A stretch of DNA of 64,000 nt, from contig CAIIXF020000001.1 of assembly GCA_903813345.2 (NCBI GenBank), positions 20,851,915 through 20,915,914 of the forward strand, in the 5' to 3' direction. The notes below the pieces were generated by a model. The model saw only the letters and a list, made by a program, of their open reading frames with translations, was not told the DNA's origin and searched no databases. The stretch's first letter is position 1; every line of letters starts with the position of its first letter. This document shows, one piece after another, positions 36,201-48,890 of this stretch. The translations under genes and the position numbers were made by a program. This DNA comes from Owenia fusiformis (taxonomy: Eukaryota > Annelida > Polychaeta > Sabellida > Oweniidae).

Positions 36201-37432
36201 GACATTCTTTATTTTAGATATTTAGCCTAAATGTACTTATCTTCGTGACATTAGGGGAAAAATGATCACAGCTGTTATACAAGTATAACTGTGTTACACT
36301 TTCAATGTGAATCGTTAAATTGTTTAAATTTGTATATTTTGTTTAACTATATTAGGATTTTATCGAAATAAATGCATTTATAAATTCATGTTTGTATGAA
36401 CTACGGTTTAACTGCTTCCTATCAAATGATGTTTAACTTTTGGATATTGAGCGCAATCATTCTAAAATAATCTCTATACACTTGAGTGTATTTTATCTTA
36501 TATATAAGCGTCAAAATAAACAATTGCTATTATGCACTAAGAACTGTTATTGATAATTTTTGAGAAATAGATATAAACAAATATCATAATTTTAAATGCT
36601 GATAAAAACTTGAACTACGTTTTTCCATCATATAACAATACTGTTTTAACAAGTGCAATGGTTGTATAAAGTCCACTGTATATTGTTTACACCGACGCAC
36701 TGACTATGAAATGTTCCGAGACTATAACTATGTAAAAGTTCTAAGATCAGCTATTCTAGAAAATGTTATTGTGTAAAATGATAAGTTATTATTCAACTTG
36801 TATGTAACTAACACTAGAGGTGTTGAGCAATTTGTATCAAGTTGACCATGTTTATCACGGTCTTTTTGGACTTACCACTGCCCATTATCTTGGACCATTG
36901 TCTGTGAATGTAGCTTATGGATTTTAAAGAATTCATAGAGACGCAGACATTGTGGAACAAATATGCTTGAATAGTCGGTCAATTGTTTCTGTGTTTAACG
37001 TGACCAAGTCTGTGTATCAGCCTTAAATTTGGGCAGCCATAGTTTGTTCTTCTTTTCAGAGAAATTTGATCGGATCCCAGTACCCGGATGAACATTCAAT
37101 AGATGTTTATGTGTTAAACATCGAACTATTCAACAAAATAAACGGTTAGCAATATAAAGTTGATACATGCGAGAGTGAGTCAATAAAAACTGGCTCCAGA
37201 TAATATACGTCACGATTAAGGTAAAGTCTACTACGTGAAATATTAATTAATACCCCTACTCCATTCAATGGTAAAAATTAAGCTGAAAATAACTTTATAT
37301 ATTCTGATTTTTGCCGGATTCTTTACGTGAGGATCAAAGTGCCGCAAAAACTGTTATTTTGCAAACGGCGATAAAACGGTAACAAATACTAGGCGACCGA
37401 TCTGTCATTCACTAGGGGTCCTAGTATCACTC
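30263..37432. other. Intergenic region between the two DMRT genes, right part
   Basis: About 7.2 kb of AT-rich DNA with no supportable exon. An A-run of about 20 bases lies at 31439-31458. The longest ORF (34820-35149, 109 codons) has no recognisable domain, no splice context and ordinary composition. The last few hundred bases become less AT-rich toward the second DMRT promoter. Confidence 0.45.
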
Positions 37433-37506
37433 CGCCAGCCAATCAGAATCGTCGATCTGTTAAACAGATACATCTTTCTAGTGCTCGACCAATTAGCGCC
37501 GCCAAT
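37433..37506 (+). promoter_or_regulatory. Triple CCAAT promoter region of the DMRT93B-like gene
   Basis: CGCCAGCCAATCAGA at 37433-37447 matches the motif upstream of the DMRTA-like gene in 14 of 15 bases. Two more CCAAT boxes follow at 37489-37493 and 37502-37506, all on the + strand and within 240 bp of the ATG. CCAAT clusters of this spacing are typical NF-Y targets. No strong TATA box is visible; CATAAGTAT near 37546 is at best weak. Confidence 0.5.
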
Positions 37507-37667
37507 AATCTTTAAGTGAAACTGGCCTCTGCTCTTGGGTCGATACATAAGTATCTACAACTATTTGGCAGAATTGGAAGCAATCTGGTCCCTCATAGAA
37601 GAGACGATACGCCTGATTTCATCTAAGTAGAAAAGGAATCTTAACAACCATCACGCTGGATCTAGAA

Positions 37668-38031
37668 ATGAGCGTAGCAAATAACGGGGCGATGTACCCC
37701 ATGACGGAAAAGGGTGCGAGAAAACCAAAATGTGCCAGATGTCGTAATCATGGCATGGTATCATGGCTAAAAGGACATAAACGCCATTGTGGATTCCGCG
37801 ATTGTACCTGTGCAAAATGCAATCTTATTGCCGAACGCCAGCGAGTTATGGCGGCTCAAGTCGCACTGAAACGTCAGCAAGCCGCAGAAGACGCCATCGC
37901 GCTTGGTCTACGAGCATGTTCAGGGTCGGAGAACATTTCGCGGGTACCAATGATGACGCCTGGACCATTATGGGGCCCGGGGACAATCAGCCCTCCTGAA
38001 AAGCAAGGCTTGAGTAGAGAAAGAGAAGAAG
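37668..38031 (+). CDS. DMRT93B: DMRT93B/DMRT3-like transcription factor, exon 1 with DM domain
   Basis: This is the first of two coding exons of a 393-residue protein. An in-frame TGA lies upstream at 37614-37616. The DM module spans residues about 18-72, with all zinc ligands present: C22, C25, H37 and C41, plus H28, C46, C48 and C51. The helix [18 protein letters not shown] follows. The tail [12 protein letters not shown] after the DM domain is the signature shared with insect dmrt93B, while SWLKGHKR recalls vertebrate DMRT3; the two are usually treated as one orthology group. Residue G42 sits where family members commonly have Arg or another larger residue, next to a zinc Cys. The donor is AAGAAG/GTATAT at 38032, phase 1. 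A role as a DNA-binding regulator is known for the family; this gene's tissue role is unknown. Confidence 0.9.
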
Positions 38032-41000
38032 GTATATTTCTATTTCTACATTTGTGTTGTTTGACTCGGATGTTGCCTTTTGTTCCTCTTTTCAGGGCCC
38101 AGTTTTAACTTTCAATAGTAGTATGCTTTTAAAGCTTATTTGAAATGGTAATTCTAAGAATTCATGGAAGCAATGATACGATTTAGAATTAATCTCGGTC
38201 CTTTCTCCGAACTTTTATTTGTGGATTTTTTACACCAATGCACGGTGGTATAGGCTTACTATAATATTGTTAATTACAATCAATTATTCTTACAATCCAA
38301 TCTTTGTTTGAGTTGCTATTTGCCCTTTCTTTTTGTGCAAGAATTTACAATTTGTGTCCCTAATGTCAAGATTTTCTTTTATCCATTTTTCTAAATTGTT
38401 ATTAATACTAAGATTTGGCATTATGATAAGATATATACCGATAAAACTGCAGACCACACTGATTCATTGTATGCAAAAAGGATGGTAATCTTCAAATACA
38501 TTTAGGTTGCGGTGATAAGAGATAAAAGAAAGTAAAACCTAAAACATATTTTTATATTTTGAAGAGGTATTATTCGTCATATGAAGTGTTGTCCCTTTGG
38601 ACAGCTCTCTTGTAGAACATGTTTCTTTTATTCTTTGATCTAAGACCTCTATATTCCCCCCAGTAGGTTACTACATAGGTCTGTTGCTAGATGTATTTAC
38701 CTTTGTTTTAAAGATTAATCCTTAGTACATTTGAAAGGATTACCTGTGAGAAGTTTTGCTAACAAAATGTTCTGACATATTTACACAATGTATTTTCTAT
38801 TTTGTTTTAGAGTGCTACTTTATTTGTGACATTTTGAATGATCTTCTACTGTTGTCTGTTATCAAGTATTACATAGGTTGTCCATAATCTTTGCGGTTTT
38901 GATCAAATTCTTTCATAAACATAAATAATAGAATGATATAGTTAATCCGTTTATATGCATAAATATACATACTTTGAACCGGTGTAAGGAATATTTTCAT
39001 CCTTATGATATTTTAGTGGCTTAGATGCATTTAATTATACAAATGCGAATGCAATTAACATGTTATTAGGATAAATATTTTCCCAGACGACAATATGAGC
39101 TTAGGATGCTGTCTAACGTGATGCAACTTGATTCACCATTCAGTAACATATTTGTCAGCGAAACAAAACAATTTGCTATTAAACGATGATTTAAATGTTT
39201 TATCTTTCAATATTTTCAAAAATAAACGAGAAGCGTCCATCCATTAGCATAATCTTTTAGTATAACTCACTTTGAATAATACATAATCAGAGGTTTGGTT
39301 TAGAAAATATTTCTGCAAAAACGTATTATATGTAAGATTAAAATAAGTTCATGTACCACAATGAAAAATGTGTACTTAAAGATACAACTAGAATAGGAAC
39401 ATCTTGATTACAACCGGTCATAAGGAATCAAACACACCGCATCCTAAACAATGCCCCTTCCCCCACCATCTGAAACCATATATACAATCCAAAAACACGC
39501 AGCCATGGGACATTTCATTCATACTATAACCATTACAAAACATTTAAAAACAATGAAAGGGAAGGCTTATGATAAACGATCATACAATAACAATTTAAAA
39601 TATTACTTTTGGTCTTACTTTTAAAGTTTGGAAGCATGCAACAATGATGTATGTTGAAGGTGAATTTAGAAAGTATTTCCAGATATTTGCCTCCGTGTTT
39701 CTAACTTGACCATATGGTACCTACAGATCCCAGACTTGATCTCACTCAGATAACTTGTAACCAATTATACAAATCTTGTGCTAATTACCTCTAATTAATT
39801 ACATGTATATGTGAGAATTCCAAACCCTCTTGTTGTGTCTGTAATACACTCATGTTTGTGTCATTCGACTTGAATTTCGCATTTATATTTAACATGTGCT
39901 GTGAATAATAAATGCGCTCGTGAATTTTTCTTCCCATCTTCTATGCATAGGTTTGATAATTTCATATTTTTGTAATAGCCTCTTTCAAATGTCAAAATTG
40001 CCTTAATAGCGCCAATGTAGATCATAAAAGATAGGTTTGTGAAAATATGGAAGACAAAGACATGACGCAAGGGGATCAGACCGACCTGATGTAAGGATTA
40101 CCTTATGATGTGCATTTGAATCTCGTTCTTGAAATTAACAAACTATTTATCACTTCTGTAATCGTGCCTTCAATTTTGTGCGTTTTAAAAAATGCAACTT
40201 GCACTGAAAATGATCTTCGTATAATTAACCACAATCTGAAATTCCTGACATGATATTTGAAGCAACATTCTTATGTTGGAAAACAGGTTTGTTTTTATGG
40301 TAAAATTGTTTCCATGTATTTAGCTGAAGATTGACACAGAGGGAAATCACAGGGATAACTGACACATTGAAATCTGAACCCATATCAGTTGCTATCTAGG
40401 CCTCTCTCTTGGTAATTTTATTTTGGAAGAAGAAATGAAAATATTATGATTTGCCATCGGCCTTACCGACTTTGCGCCTCCCACGATGGTGACAGTTGCA
40501 GTGTACATGTCGCACCCTGACGTACTATTATAATGAAATCATTTCACACAACACGCGCTTCTTATCCATCCAAAACAAAATAGATTTTAAATTCAAATTT
40601 ATATAAAAAGTCAAAATAATTTGATTAGGAAATAAACATTTTGAAATAAATAATATATTTGAATAAATTTATATACATATTTAAATAAATTTACCTTTTC
40701 AATTACACAAGATATATACCTAACAAAGTAGACATTATTAATGTATTTGTTATATCCAAATTTGATTCATTTCAGGAAATATTTTGTGAATTTAATTTGA
40801 TTTTATCGGAGTTTTTAGAACTGAAAGCTTTATTTACTAGATGAATGATGCCTGATTTTTAATAAACATAATAAAATGTTTTCAATTTATTTTTAGTATA
40901 TTATAATTTCCATTTAATTCAGATCATCTATACTTCTATAGAATATCTATAGAATAATGATGAACTGCTGAAACTAGTGGTTTAAAAAGTTTTACATCGT

Positions 41001-44000
41001 GCTTTAGACAGCATACTTCATTGTCAAATGGACATTTCGTCCACTATTATTCATATTAAATCTTTATGATTGATGGTATTTTGATACGAAAGTAAGATTT
41101 TATTATCACGAGTACTTATTTCAAAACATTTGGTCAGCCGATGTTGACTATATGGCACTCGAAGAGTTATTTCATAGCGATATTTAAAGAGAGAATCAGA
41201 TCTAGCGAGGAAAATAAACAAAAAATATTAGAATAGTTTTGGCCCATGCCATTTCTTGTCATGTCTATTTTCTAAAAAATCGCCAAAGTACATACTTTAT
41301 TCCAGGAAAACTAAAGATTTTTACGGTTTTTTATTATTTGGAAGAATTTGAACACATTCCCCTCATTTTTGCATTTCAAATCGTTAATAACATCACTAAT
41401 TTATAACATCTTTTGAGAAATATTGTATTCGAGATCATAAGGGAATATTGGTAGTCCAATTGAACACCAATTTGCCACCCCTATAGCTCTAATTTTGACT
41501 TTAATCAATCAAACATCATTTATGAAATCGTTTCTATCTCTGTGGACAAAAATAAATGTAAGATTAGACGCACTAGGTCACGCTAAATACATTTCTATTG
41601 GGATGAAGGATGAATTTCAATAAATAATTGATTCATGTTAATTGCGTTTGTCTTTGCCAAAATTTTCTTTTTTAGTTGTCCCTGTTAAATTATTTATCTG
41701 CTTTTCCAAACGCCCTCTCGTATTATATCACTTTATTGTAACAATCTGCAATTTAGAACCTTTAACTTGTCTAATAATACCACACAATCAAACTGGTTGA
41801 TCTGGCATTGCATTTCTAACAACTTTGATAAGTCCAGGAAGATATTTCATTTTAGAGAGGCCAGACTGATGTGTGAATATCTTAGATACCTCACTGACTC
41901 CATTTACAAACACCTAGGTTGATTCCCGGGTTGATTTCTTAAATATTATATATCCATTCATTGGTAATCCCCTTACTAGACTGCTCTATTCAACAAAAGT
42001 CAAATTCTAAGCTTAAAAGAGAGTGTGGTTAGGGCTTGTTGAATATAATTCAAACTCCCCCTCTCACTAATCTGAACAATGGTATAAACATTTCCTCTGT
42101 GGATTAGGGGTGTGAGACCGCTAAAAACTAAAGCATTCAACTTTCTTAGATAAAAGATACCGATCTTGTCAACTTTTCAGCTTTAATGTTAAACAGTGTT
42201 TTTATTTTTTGATTGATGTAGTGTCGTCTTGTAGTCATTTCGGTTAGTATATCATTGGTATTTTATTACTGTCAACGTAGCTGATAAGTAAATTGATTAA
42301 GTTGCAAAGCGATTAGTCCAAAGTGAAATATTATTTTCACAATTATGAAATTATACTTCCTGGACTAGATTGATATGTCAAATGAGTCTGTTTGCTGGTC
42401 ATGTTTATGCATCACAATGACTTTTACGTCGCCTAAATTATTCATGCTTGCAAAACAATCGAGAAAATAGTTCCTAATTATCCTGCCGCCATCGTGGAGA
42501 ATGATGGATCATGTTTGGATACCAATCCTTTTAAGGGTCCTCTCATGTGATCGGGAATATTGTGTGTCTATTATTCATTATTTCATTTTTTGTGACATTC
42601 TGTATCTTGTTAAAACGCAACAAGATTTAGAGTTGTAGTTTCCAACTGTGCGTATTGTCAGTATCACAATAATATTCAGTCTTGGCAGTAGTAAGATTAA
42701 TGGACTCAAATATTTATTGTGTTAAGTTTTCTAAAACGATGTTAAGATATGTGTTTGTCTTTATTGAATTGATACTTTATTTAACTCTTAAAAATGCAAC
42801 CATCAATCAAAATAAATTAAAGTTTGATCAAAAAATAAATATTTTGTTGTGGACTTAAGACAAGATTGCAAATTCAATTATTCTAACAATAAAGTGCAAA
42901 TACTCCTCGATCATACATATCTATTATTTACAATTTGAATCAGACTTTATTTAACTTTAAACTAAAATTAGTTCAAGGGTCATTTTTAAAAATCTAATTT
43001 AGACTTGGGTGGGCAAGCAGACATGTTCGTTAACATTGTATCTCACTTCACTTTGACAACCCTACGAATACTATTTCCTTAACTGCCATTTGCTAAAACA
43101 AAGCAAAGACAAATATTTGTCACAAAATATTAATTCAAACATGTTTCTCTGTTATATTGATGTATCGTTTTTGTTTTAAGTATTTTCAAACAGTTTTTAT
43201 GCCAAATGTTGAAGTTGTCGATAGTGGCATGTTCTTGTCGGGATTTAAAACGCTAGGAGACAAACTTTACATAGTTATGTATATTAAAACTCATATAACA
43301 ATCCAGGGTTATCTTGTATGTATGGTAGCATTTTGAATTATTTTGTGTGGTGTTATTATATTTTCTTCAGACTTCGTTCGAAGATAATGTTCATTTAGTT
43401 TGTCAGCTATTTCATCATTTCTGATTCTGAATGTTTGCTGTGTGAGTTAGTTTCTTTTGAAATCAGTATTAATATGAGCAACACTGAAAAAACAATTAAT
43501 TTGATTGCATAAGACTTGCACAATACTTGAACTGTAGAATACAAACAGATAAAAGTACTATATTCGCTGTTTCGGGGCTATTAGAGTTTCAATTCGTCAA
43601 ATGATATGAGATCAGAGCATGTTTCTAGCGAAATCATGTCGCCTTTTAGATTTACTCTAGCAACCTCTCCCCTATCAGTTTCTATGCTGTGCGGCTTAGC
43701 ACACACAGACTGAAAGCCCGAGGCCCATGAGTTGTTTTTAAATACGCCAACCAGCATTGTAGAGGGACTAAGGCACAATAGGACCGGCTAGAATTACATG
43801 GGTTTAGAGTAAATAAATATAAAAAACAAGCAATTTCTTTGTTGTAGCTCTTATTGTACATAGTTGAAGGATACATTTCAAAGGTACCGATATCTTGAAT
43901 TAGAATAGGCAAATATGAAACTTAAATTTCAGAACGAAATGATATTGAGAATAGAGACAGTCAATTCTTGATTAGTTTAGAAATTTCAATCCCGTTTACT

Positions 44001-44408
44001 TAACAATTTTGTCTGTACAGTCTTTTTGTAAATTAGTCCGTTTATTTGATATCTTTTCAAGCATTGATAAATGTATTTTTGATATTATCAATATTATTAA
44101 ACAATTAAATGTACAACACTTCAGAATAAAATAAATATAAAATCATTTAATATGTTGCCACATCTCATGGTTACAAAGGTTGGACTAATTAATTCGAAAA
44201 GCACTTTTCGATATGATAATATCAGATTTTCTCATAATTCGTATATTCTTTGTGGTTTTTGAATTAAATTATCTTATACTATGAAGAGTTCTGTATACAT
44301 TTAATCAATTCATTTATGATTCAAGTTCAGACTGTCCACATTGAGATATTTTTGTTTATTCAAAAGGTGAGAGCAATATACTTAGAGATTGTTTATCTGT
44401 TATTGCAG
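38032..44408 (+). other. 6.4 kb phase-1 intron of the DMRT93B-like gene
   Basis: The intron runs from donor GTATAT to acceptor TTATTGCAG. It holds one dispersed repeat (39399-39550) and otherwise AT-rich DNA, very AT-rich at 40.57-40.93 kb. Two islands of less biased composition (about 40.39-40.54 and 42.48-42.56 kb) stand out as possible conserved elements. No nested gene is supported. Confidence 0.8.
39399..39550. repeat. Dispersed repeat, copy 2
   Basis: Matches 23022-23182 in order and orientation, including the shared CCCCCACCAT block and the word GGACATTTCATTCATACT. The two copies are diverged and 16 kb apart, one in the DMRT intergenic region and one in the second DMRT intron. Interspersed element of unknown family; no terminal repeats seen. 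Confidence 0.6.
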
Positions 44409-45226
44409 GTCGTAGTCACATGTCTGATCCAGAATGTACAGAGATAGATGTTGATAGCGATAGTGATGGAGAAGCAGACCAACCAAGCCCTATTAACAGC
44501 CCACGCCTACAAAAGTCTCCCCCAAGCCCCGAACAACGCAGTCCCACAGAACCGCCCACTGGTTATAGACCAGGCAGATTAACAAAAATAGAAATTCTAG
44601 AACGCATATTCCCATTTCAAAAAAGGACAGTGCTTGATTTGGTGCTACAAGGGTGCAATGGTGACTTGGTGAAGGCTATTGAACATTTCCTCTCCGCACA
44701 GGACACGATGGTTGCCCAGCAACAAATGGCCATGCATTCACGGTCTAGTGACGTCAGTTCTTATCATCCATACATGACCGCCTTTTCTCCATTTAGGACA
44801 AGCACTTCAGCCGCAAACACTAAAATTCCATTTGGGGGAATCAAGTCTGCATTCACTCCACTCTCCCCTAATTCACACCCGCCTGGATACCCGGCATCTG
44901 CCTTACACTCGGCTTTTACTCCTCGGTCCGCAGCGTTTACAACAGAAGCACTGTTAGCGAGAACGCCTGCGCACCAACAGATAACAAGAACAGGGGATTT
45001 GATGTTACCAACACCGCCTCAGTTCCCCTACCCTGGAATAACCAACCTGCCGTCCAGCCTGCCTGGTGGTCTCCCCCCGCATTTGTTCCTTCACCCGTAT
45101 AGGCCATTTACTTTGGAGCACCCAGCTCAAAAGAGTCCAAGCAAAAACAGTGACAGATCGGGTGATTCTGAAGATGGGTGGGAAGATTCGGGTAGTAATA
45201 GGGGCTCTAACAAAGACGCTGAATAG
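44409..45226 (+). CDS. DMRT93B: DMRT93B/DMRT3-like transcription factor, exon 2 with DMA domain
   Basis: The exon completes the split Gly codon (residue 122) and runs in frame for 271 more residues to TAG. An acidic/Ser tract (EIDVDSDSDGEAD) and a Pro/Ser-rich stretch precede the DMA domain at residues about 178-219 (LTKIEILERIFPFQKRTVLD and following, ending in AIEHFLSAQ). The C-terminal half has the repeated SAFTPLSP/SAFTPRSAAFTTEALL motifs seen in DMRT3/DMRT93B relatives, followed by a Pro-rich block and a Ser/Asp-rich tail (SGDSEDGWEDSGSNRG). The protein appears complete. DMA domains bind ubiquitin in characterised relatives; partner binding here is inferred. Confidence 0.9.
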
Positions 45227-48200
45227 ACAGTCGACTAGCTTAGGGACTAGTTAGGGTTACGGAATCTCCAAGTGCTATCAGAATAAGCAGCTTTGTGGTG
45301 GACATTGTCAACTCTCCCGCCCTCATTTGAGGAAGATACAAATGCAGGTGTCCTATCATTTCTTGGTTATCTAATGCCGTGCTAAGCCTCAGATTGCAGA
45401 ACATGTAACACATTGATTGACACTTGTCACTTATTGTGGGAAACTAAACATTTAGATGATATTATTCCAAGAAGTTTATAAATTTAATTTATTTTATGTA
45501 ATGTGAATATTACAATTTTTGAACAAGAGACGCCAGTCCTGCTTACAAAATATAGTCGTTATTATTAACAGGGTAAAAGGTATATATTTATGTATATCAA
45601 TATCATGTACAAACAAACTGTTGTTTATGGTTTTATTTTATTGGTATCATATTGTATTTTATAATTGTCCAGAATTGTATGTCACGTGATATATAGTATT
45701 AAGAAAACAGTATTTATTTATAACGATAGTACACTTATATCAGCTATTAAAATGAATTTATCAAGTTAATGCCACTTAAACTTATCTCCTAGCTTATATA
45801 TCAAGTAATTGGATGACAAAGATTTGAAATACGTTAAACTATCTTCATATTTCGATATTTATGTGACACAGTGACAGAATTCTAGATTAACGGTGTGATT
45901 TCTGGTGTCCTAACGCCTGGCAGATGTGTAAACTTTTGTTACGTTATGTAATTCTGAGATTGCAAGAAAGGCTTAACTTATTAAAGCCGAATAGATAATT
46001 TGGTTCAATATCGGATTAAGAAAGATGAAATCTAAAAGTTCATATTTCATGAGAACTGATAGGATAATGTATCGGTTTCGATTCAAATGGAGATTCGCGC
46101 GAAGAAATCAGGCCACAATCTAGTATCTGAACACTATCTTTGTAGATACTTGGTATGACAGAATAATTTGTTAACTTCGGAAAATTGAGACACAAATCTG
46201 TAATAGTCCATATTTTGTATTTTTGAAATGGTCTTCGCTGCTTCGCTGCGCTCGACCCCAGTTGTGAATTCCATGAGTTGAAGCACGTAGTGATATGGGT
46301 AGTTATTTGTGATAATGCGCCCATATTTACACACTGAACTTAACATTACACCCGATAGAAAGTAGTGTGATGTTACAGTTTAGATAAAGATAGTTACATG
46401 CCGACAACAAAACAAAATTACATTTTTTAATATGTACACATTTTTTATCTCTCCACTTACAACTACTCCAATTCATTTACTTAAGCAGAGAACATTTTAA
46501 ATACTTAAGATGTCTTTGATGTACCGGCAAAACGTTATCAAACAGAGAAAACGAAATGTAATGATATTAGCAACTTTCTGATAAGGCAATTTATAGTTTA
46601 AACACGAAGCACGTTATCAATATGAAACATTTCCTCAGACATGAAAAACCATCGAATATTTCAACTGTCAGTCTATATTCCGAGTAGGCAGATTTTGTAA
46701 GGTAACACCACAGTTTCCCTTCAGTATGAGTTTACTTTTAATTTGCGAAATGTTTACTTTCTCAGTACATAATCTAATTTTCTACAATGTAATAGAAAAG
46801 TAACAGAATAGAAGGGGTTGGCGCAGCGGGCCTGACTCGAAAAACTTTTTTCGGAAAGATATTTGGGTATTTTTTTCTTTTAACCACCCCACTTAGTACT
46901 CCTTACTTAGTTCACTAAATACTGTTGTTTATTTTTCAAATGTATTTACAATATCTTCTATTTATTTTTGCAATGTATTTTGTAAGTAAAAACGTGTACA
47001 AGTGATATTTGAGTAGCTACATGTGATTATAACTCCATCAAATGTCACTTCGTTTTGTTATTTCTGGTTTGCAATTTGGTTTTGGGATCAACTAACACCA
47101 GAAGTCCAACCTGTCAGGGACTTAGAAATCACTTCTGGACATTCTAAATATTTACTACAAGCACTTACATATAGCGGTGTGGCAAGCTCGGAATGTATCT
47201 CAAATTATCATAACCATACAAGATTGGCTTAATTTTGTGAATTTTTTTTATTTTACCCGTACATTTTTGTGATATCATGTAAAATGTAGAGAATGGTTTT
47301 GAGGTTGTAGTAAGATTAAACGTCGTATGTGTTATGGTTGTCATTACGTGAAATGTGTGTATAAATTAATTATGTATATTAGAATTGTAATGACAGAAAT
47401 AAAAACTATTGAATATAATATGTAAATGAATGAATGTTTTTTCTTAATTTGAATTTTCTGTAGAATCAAAAAATGGTTGGAATACATGAACCATTTTAGA
47501 ACTTGAAGATATTTTAGCCGTTAAATGTTTCAACTAACACTGCGTCTCATCATTCCTTTTATCAATTTCATGAATTCTTGTATGGTCTTCATAATACATA
47601 ATATAAATGACTTTCGAAACGACAATGCAAATCTAAGAAAATGCACTCTGATCTCTTGTGAACTGAAACAAAGCACAAGAAATGTGAATCATAGGACCAA
47701 TGAAAATTCAAATATTCAGAGAACACTAATTGATAAAATATTTACGTGGAATTATTGTTCTCAGAACAAGTGTTATTTTGTTTTCGAACTCTAACTTGTT
47801 CTCTAAATTTTCTTCTATAATATATATTTTTATTTCCTTGTTTGTTTCCATCATTTTTAGGCCTTTACATCAAACTAAAACCATAACATCGGTCGTTAAA
47901 TATGCCTTATACTAATGCCCACATCTCCGCTGTCCGAATTTGGGAACGTACCTCTGTGTCCCATAAATTCGCTGAAATTATGAAATTTACAAACAGAAGT
48001 TATAAAAGTTTCTTGTTTGAACTTTTCATAACAGCCACGATTATGTCTATGTTCCAATTTTCATAATGCATATACTACAAATACATTCTGCAAAGGACCC
48101 CATCTTCATTTCTTCGCTTCTATCACTGCAATCAGAGTGGTGTAGCAATTAATCACCAGTATTGTCTCATAGTGTAACTTAGGCCCATGGCCATGTCCAA

Positions 48201-48690
48201 TTTGTTTTGATATTTTCATTGTAAAGGATTTAAATTTACTTCAAAACTAAATGTGATTACATTGCTCATTTGGTTTGATAGTTTGCGGTTTAATATTCTA
48301 AAGACCAACATTCTAAAGGCTAGAAGAGGTAAGACGTTCACACAACAATGGTAACTATTGTAAGTTAAAGGTTTGAGAAGGGATCATGTATCAATGGCGG
48401 TCTGCGCTGTATGTTGGTCCTAAAAGACTTGTAGACATAACAATTGAATTTGTGTTCTCATCTTTAAGCCCCTCTCTATTCTCAATTCAGCTAATCCACG
48501 TTGCCAGTTCCTGCACATGACACCTTTTGTTGGATGTTGACTAAATTCATGTTTGAAAATATCAATCTTCATAACTTATAAATATAAGAAAAGAGTAGTA
48601 TGCTGTCAAACGTTGGCGGGCCACTTGAAATAGAGAACTGCCTTCATAATGGCATGTTATGAAAACGATATCCTTATCAAATATATAGAG
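45227..48690. other. 3' flank of the DMRT93B-like gene
   Basis: Presumed 3' UTR followed by intergenic DNA. No AATAAA occurs soon after the stop; an AATAAA within GACAGAAATAAAAAC lies far downstream at about 47398-47403. The small ORFs here have no domains. Confidence 0.4.
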
Positions 48691-48749
48691 GTTATACCTA
48701 GGGATGGAATGTATATTGGTTTTTTCGAGAAGGATGATATATAGAGGAT

Positions 48750-48883
48750 ATCCTATGATTTATGAGTGATATGATTTTTATCCACGAATGGATATGATAT
48801 CTGCACGAGCGAGCGTAGCGAGAGAGTGCAGATATCAATAACCATGAGTGGATTAAAATCATATCACGAGTGAATCATAGGAT
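48750..48883. mobile_element. 134 bp imperfect palindrome, MITE-like
   Basis: Left arm ATCCTATGATT and onward pairs with the right arm ending AATCATAGGAT; both also share GATATGATTTT-ATCCAC in mirror image. The centre is a second stem, GATATCTGCAC ... GTGCAGATATC, around a GAGCGAGCGTAGCGAGAGA loop that is GC-rich against an AT-rich background. A neighbouring inverted pair, TTATTCCATAGTTA (from about 48891) and TAACTATGGAATAA (near 49157-49170), indicates that the element extends to about 49.2 kb. Confidence 0.75.
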
Positions 48884-48890
48884 GTTCTTT

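Noticed and set aside
46220-46260. GC-rich TTCGCTGCTTCGCTGCGCTCGAC word resembling transposon termini
   Set aside because: Only one short fragment, no partner end found nearby.
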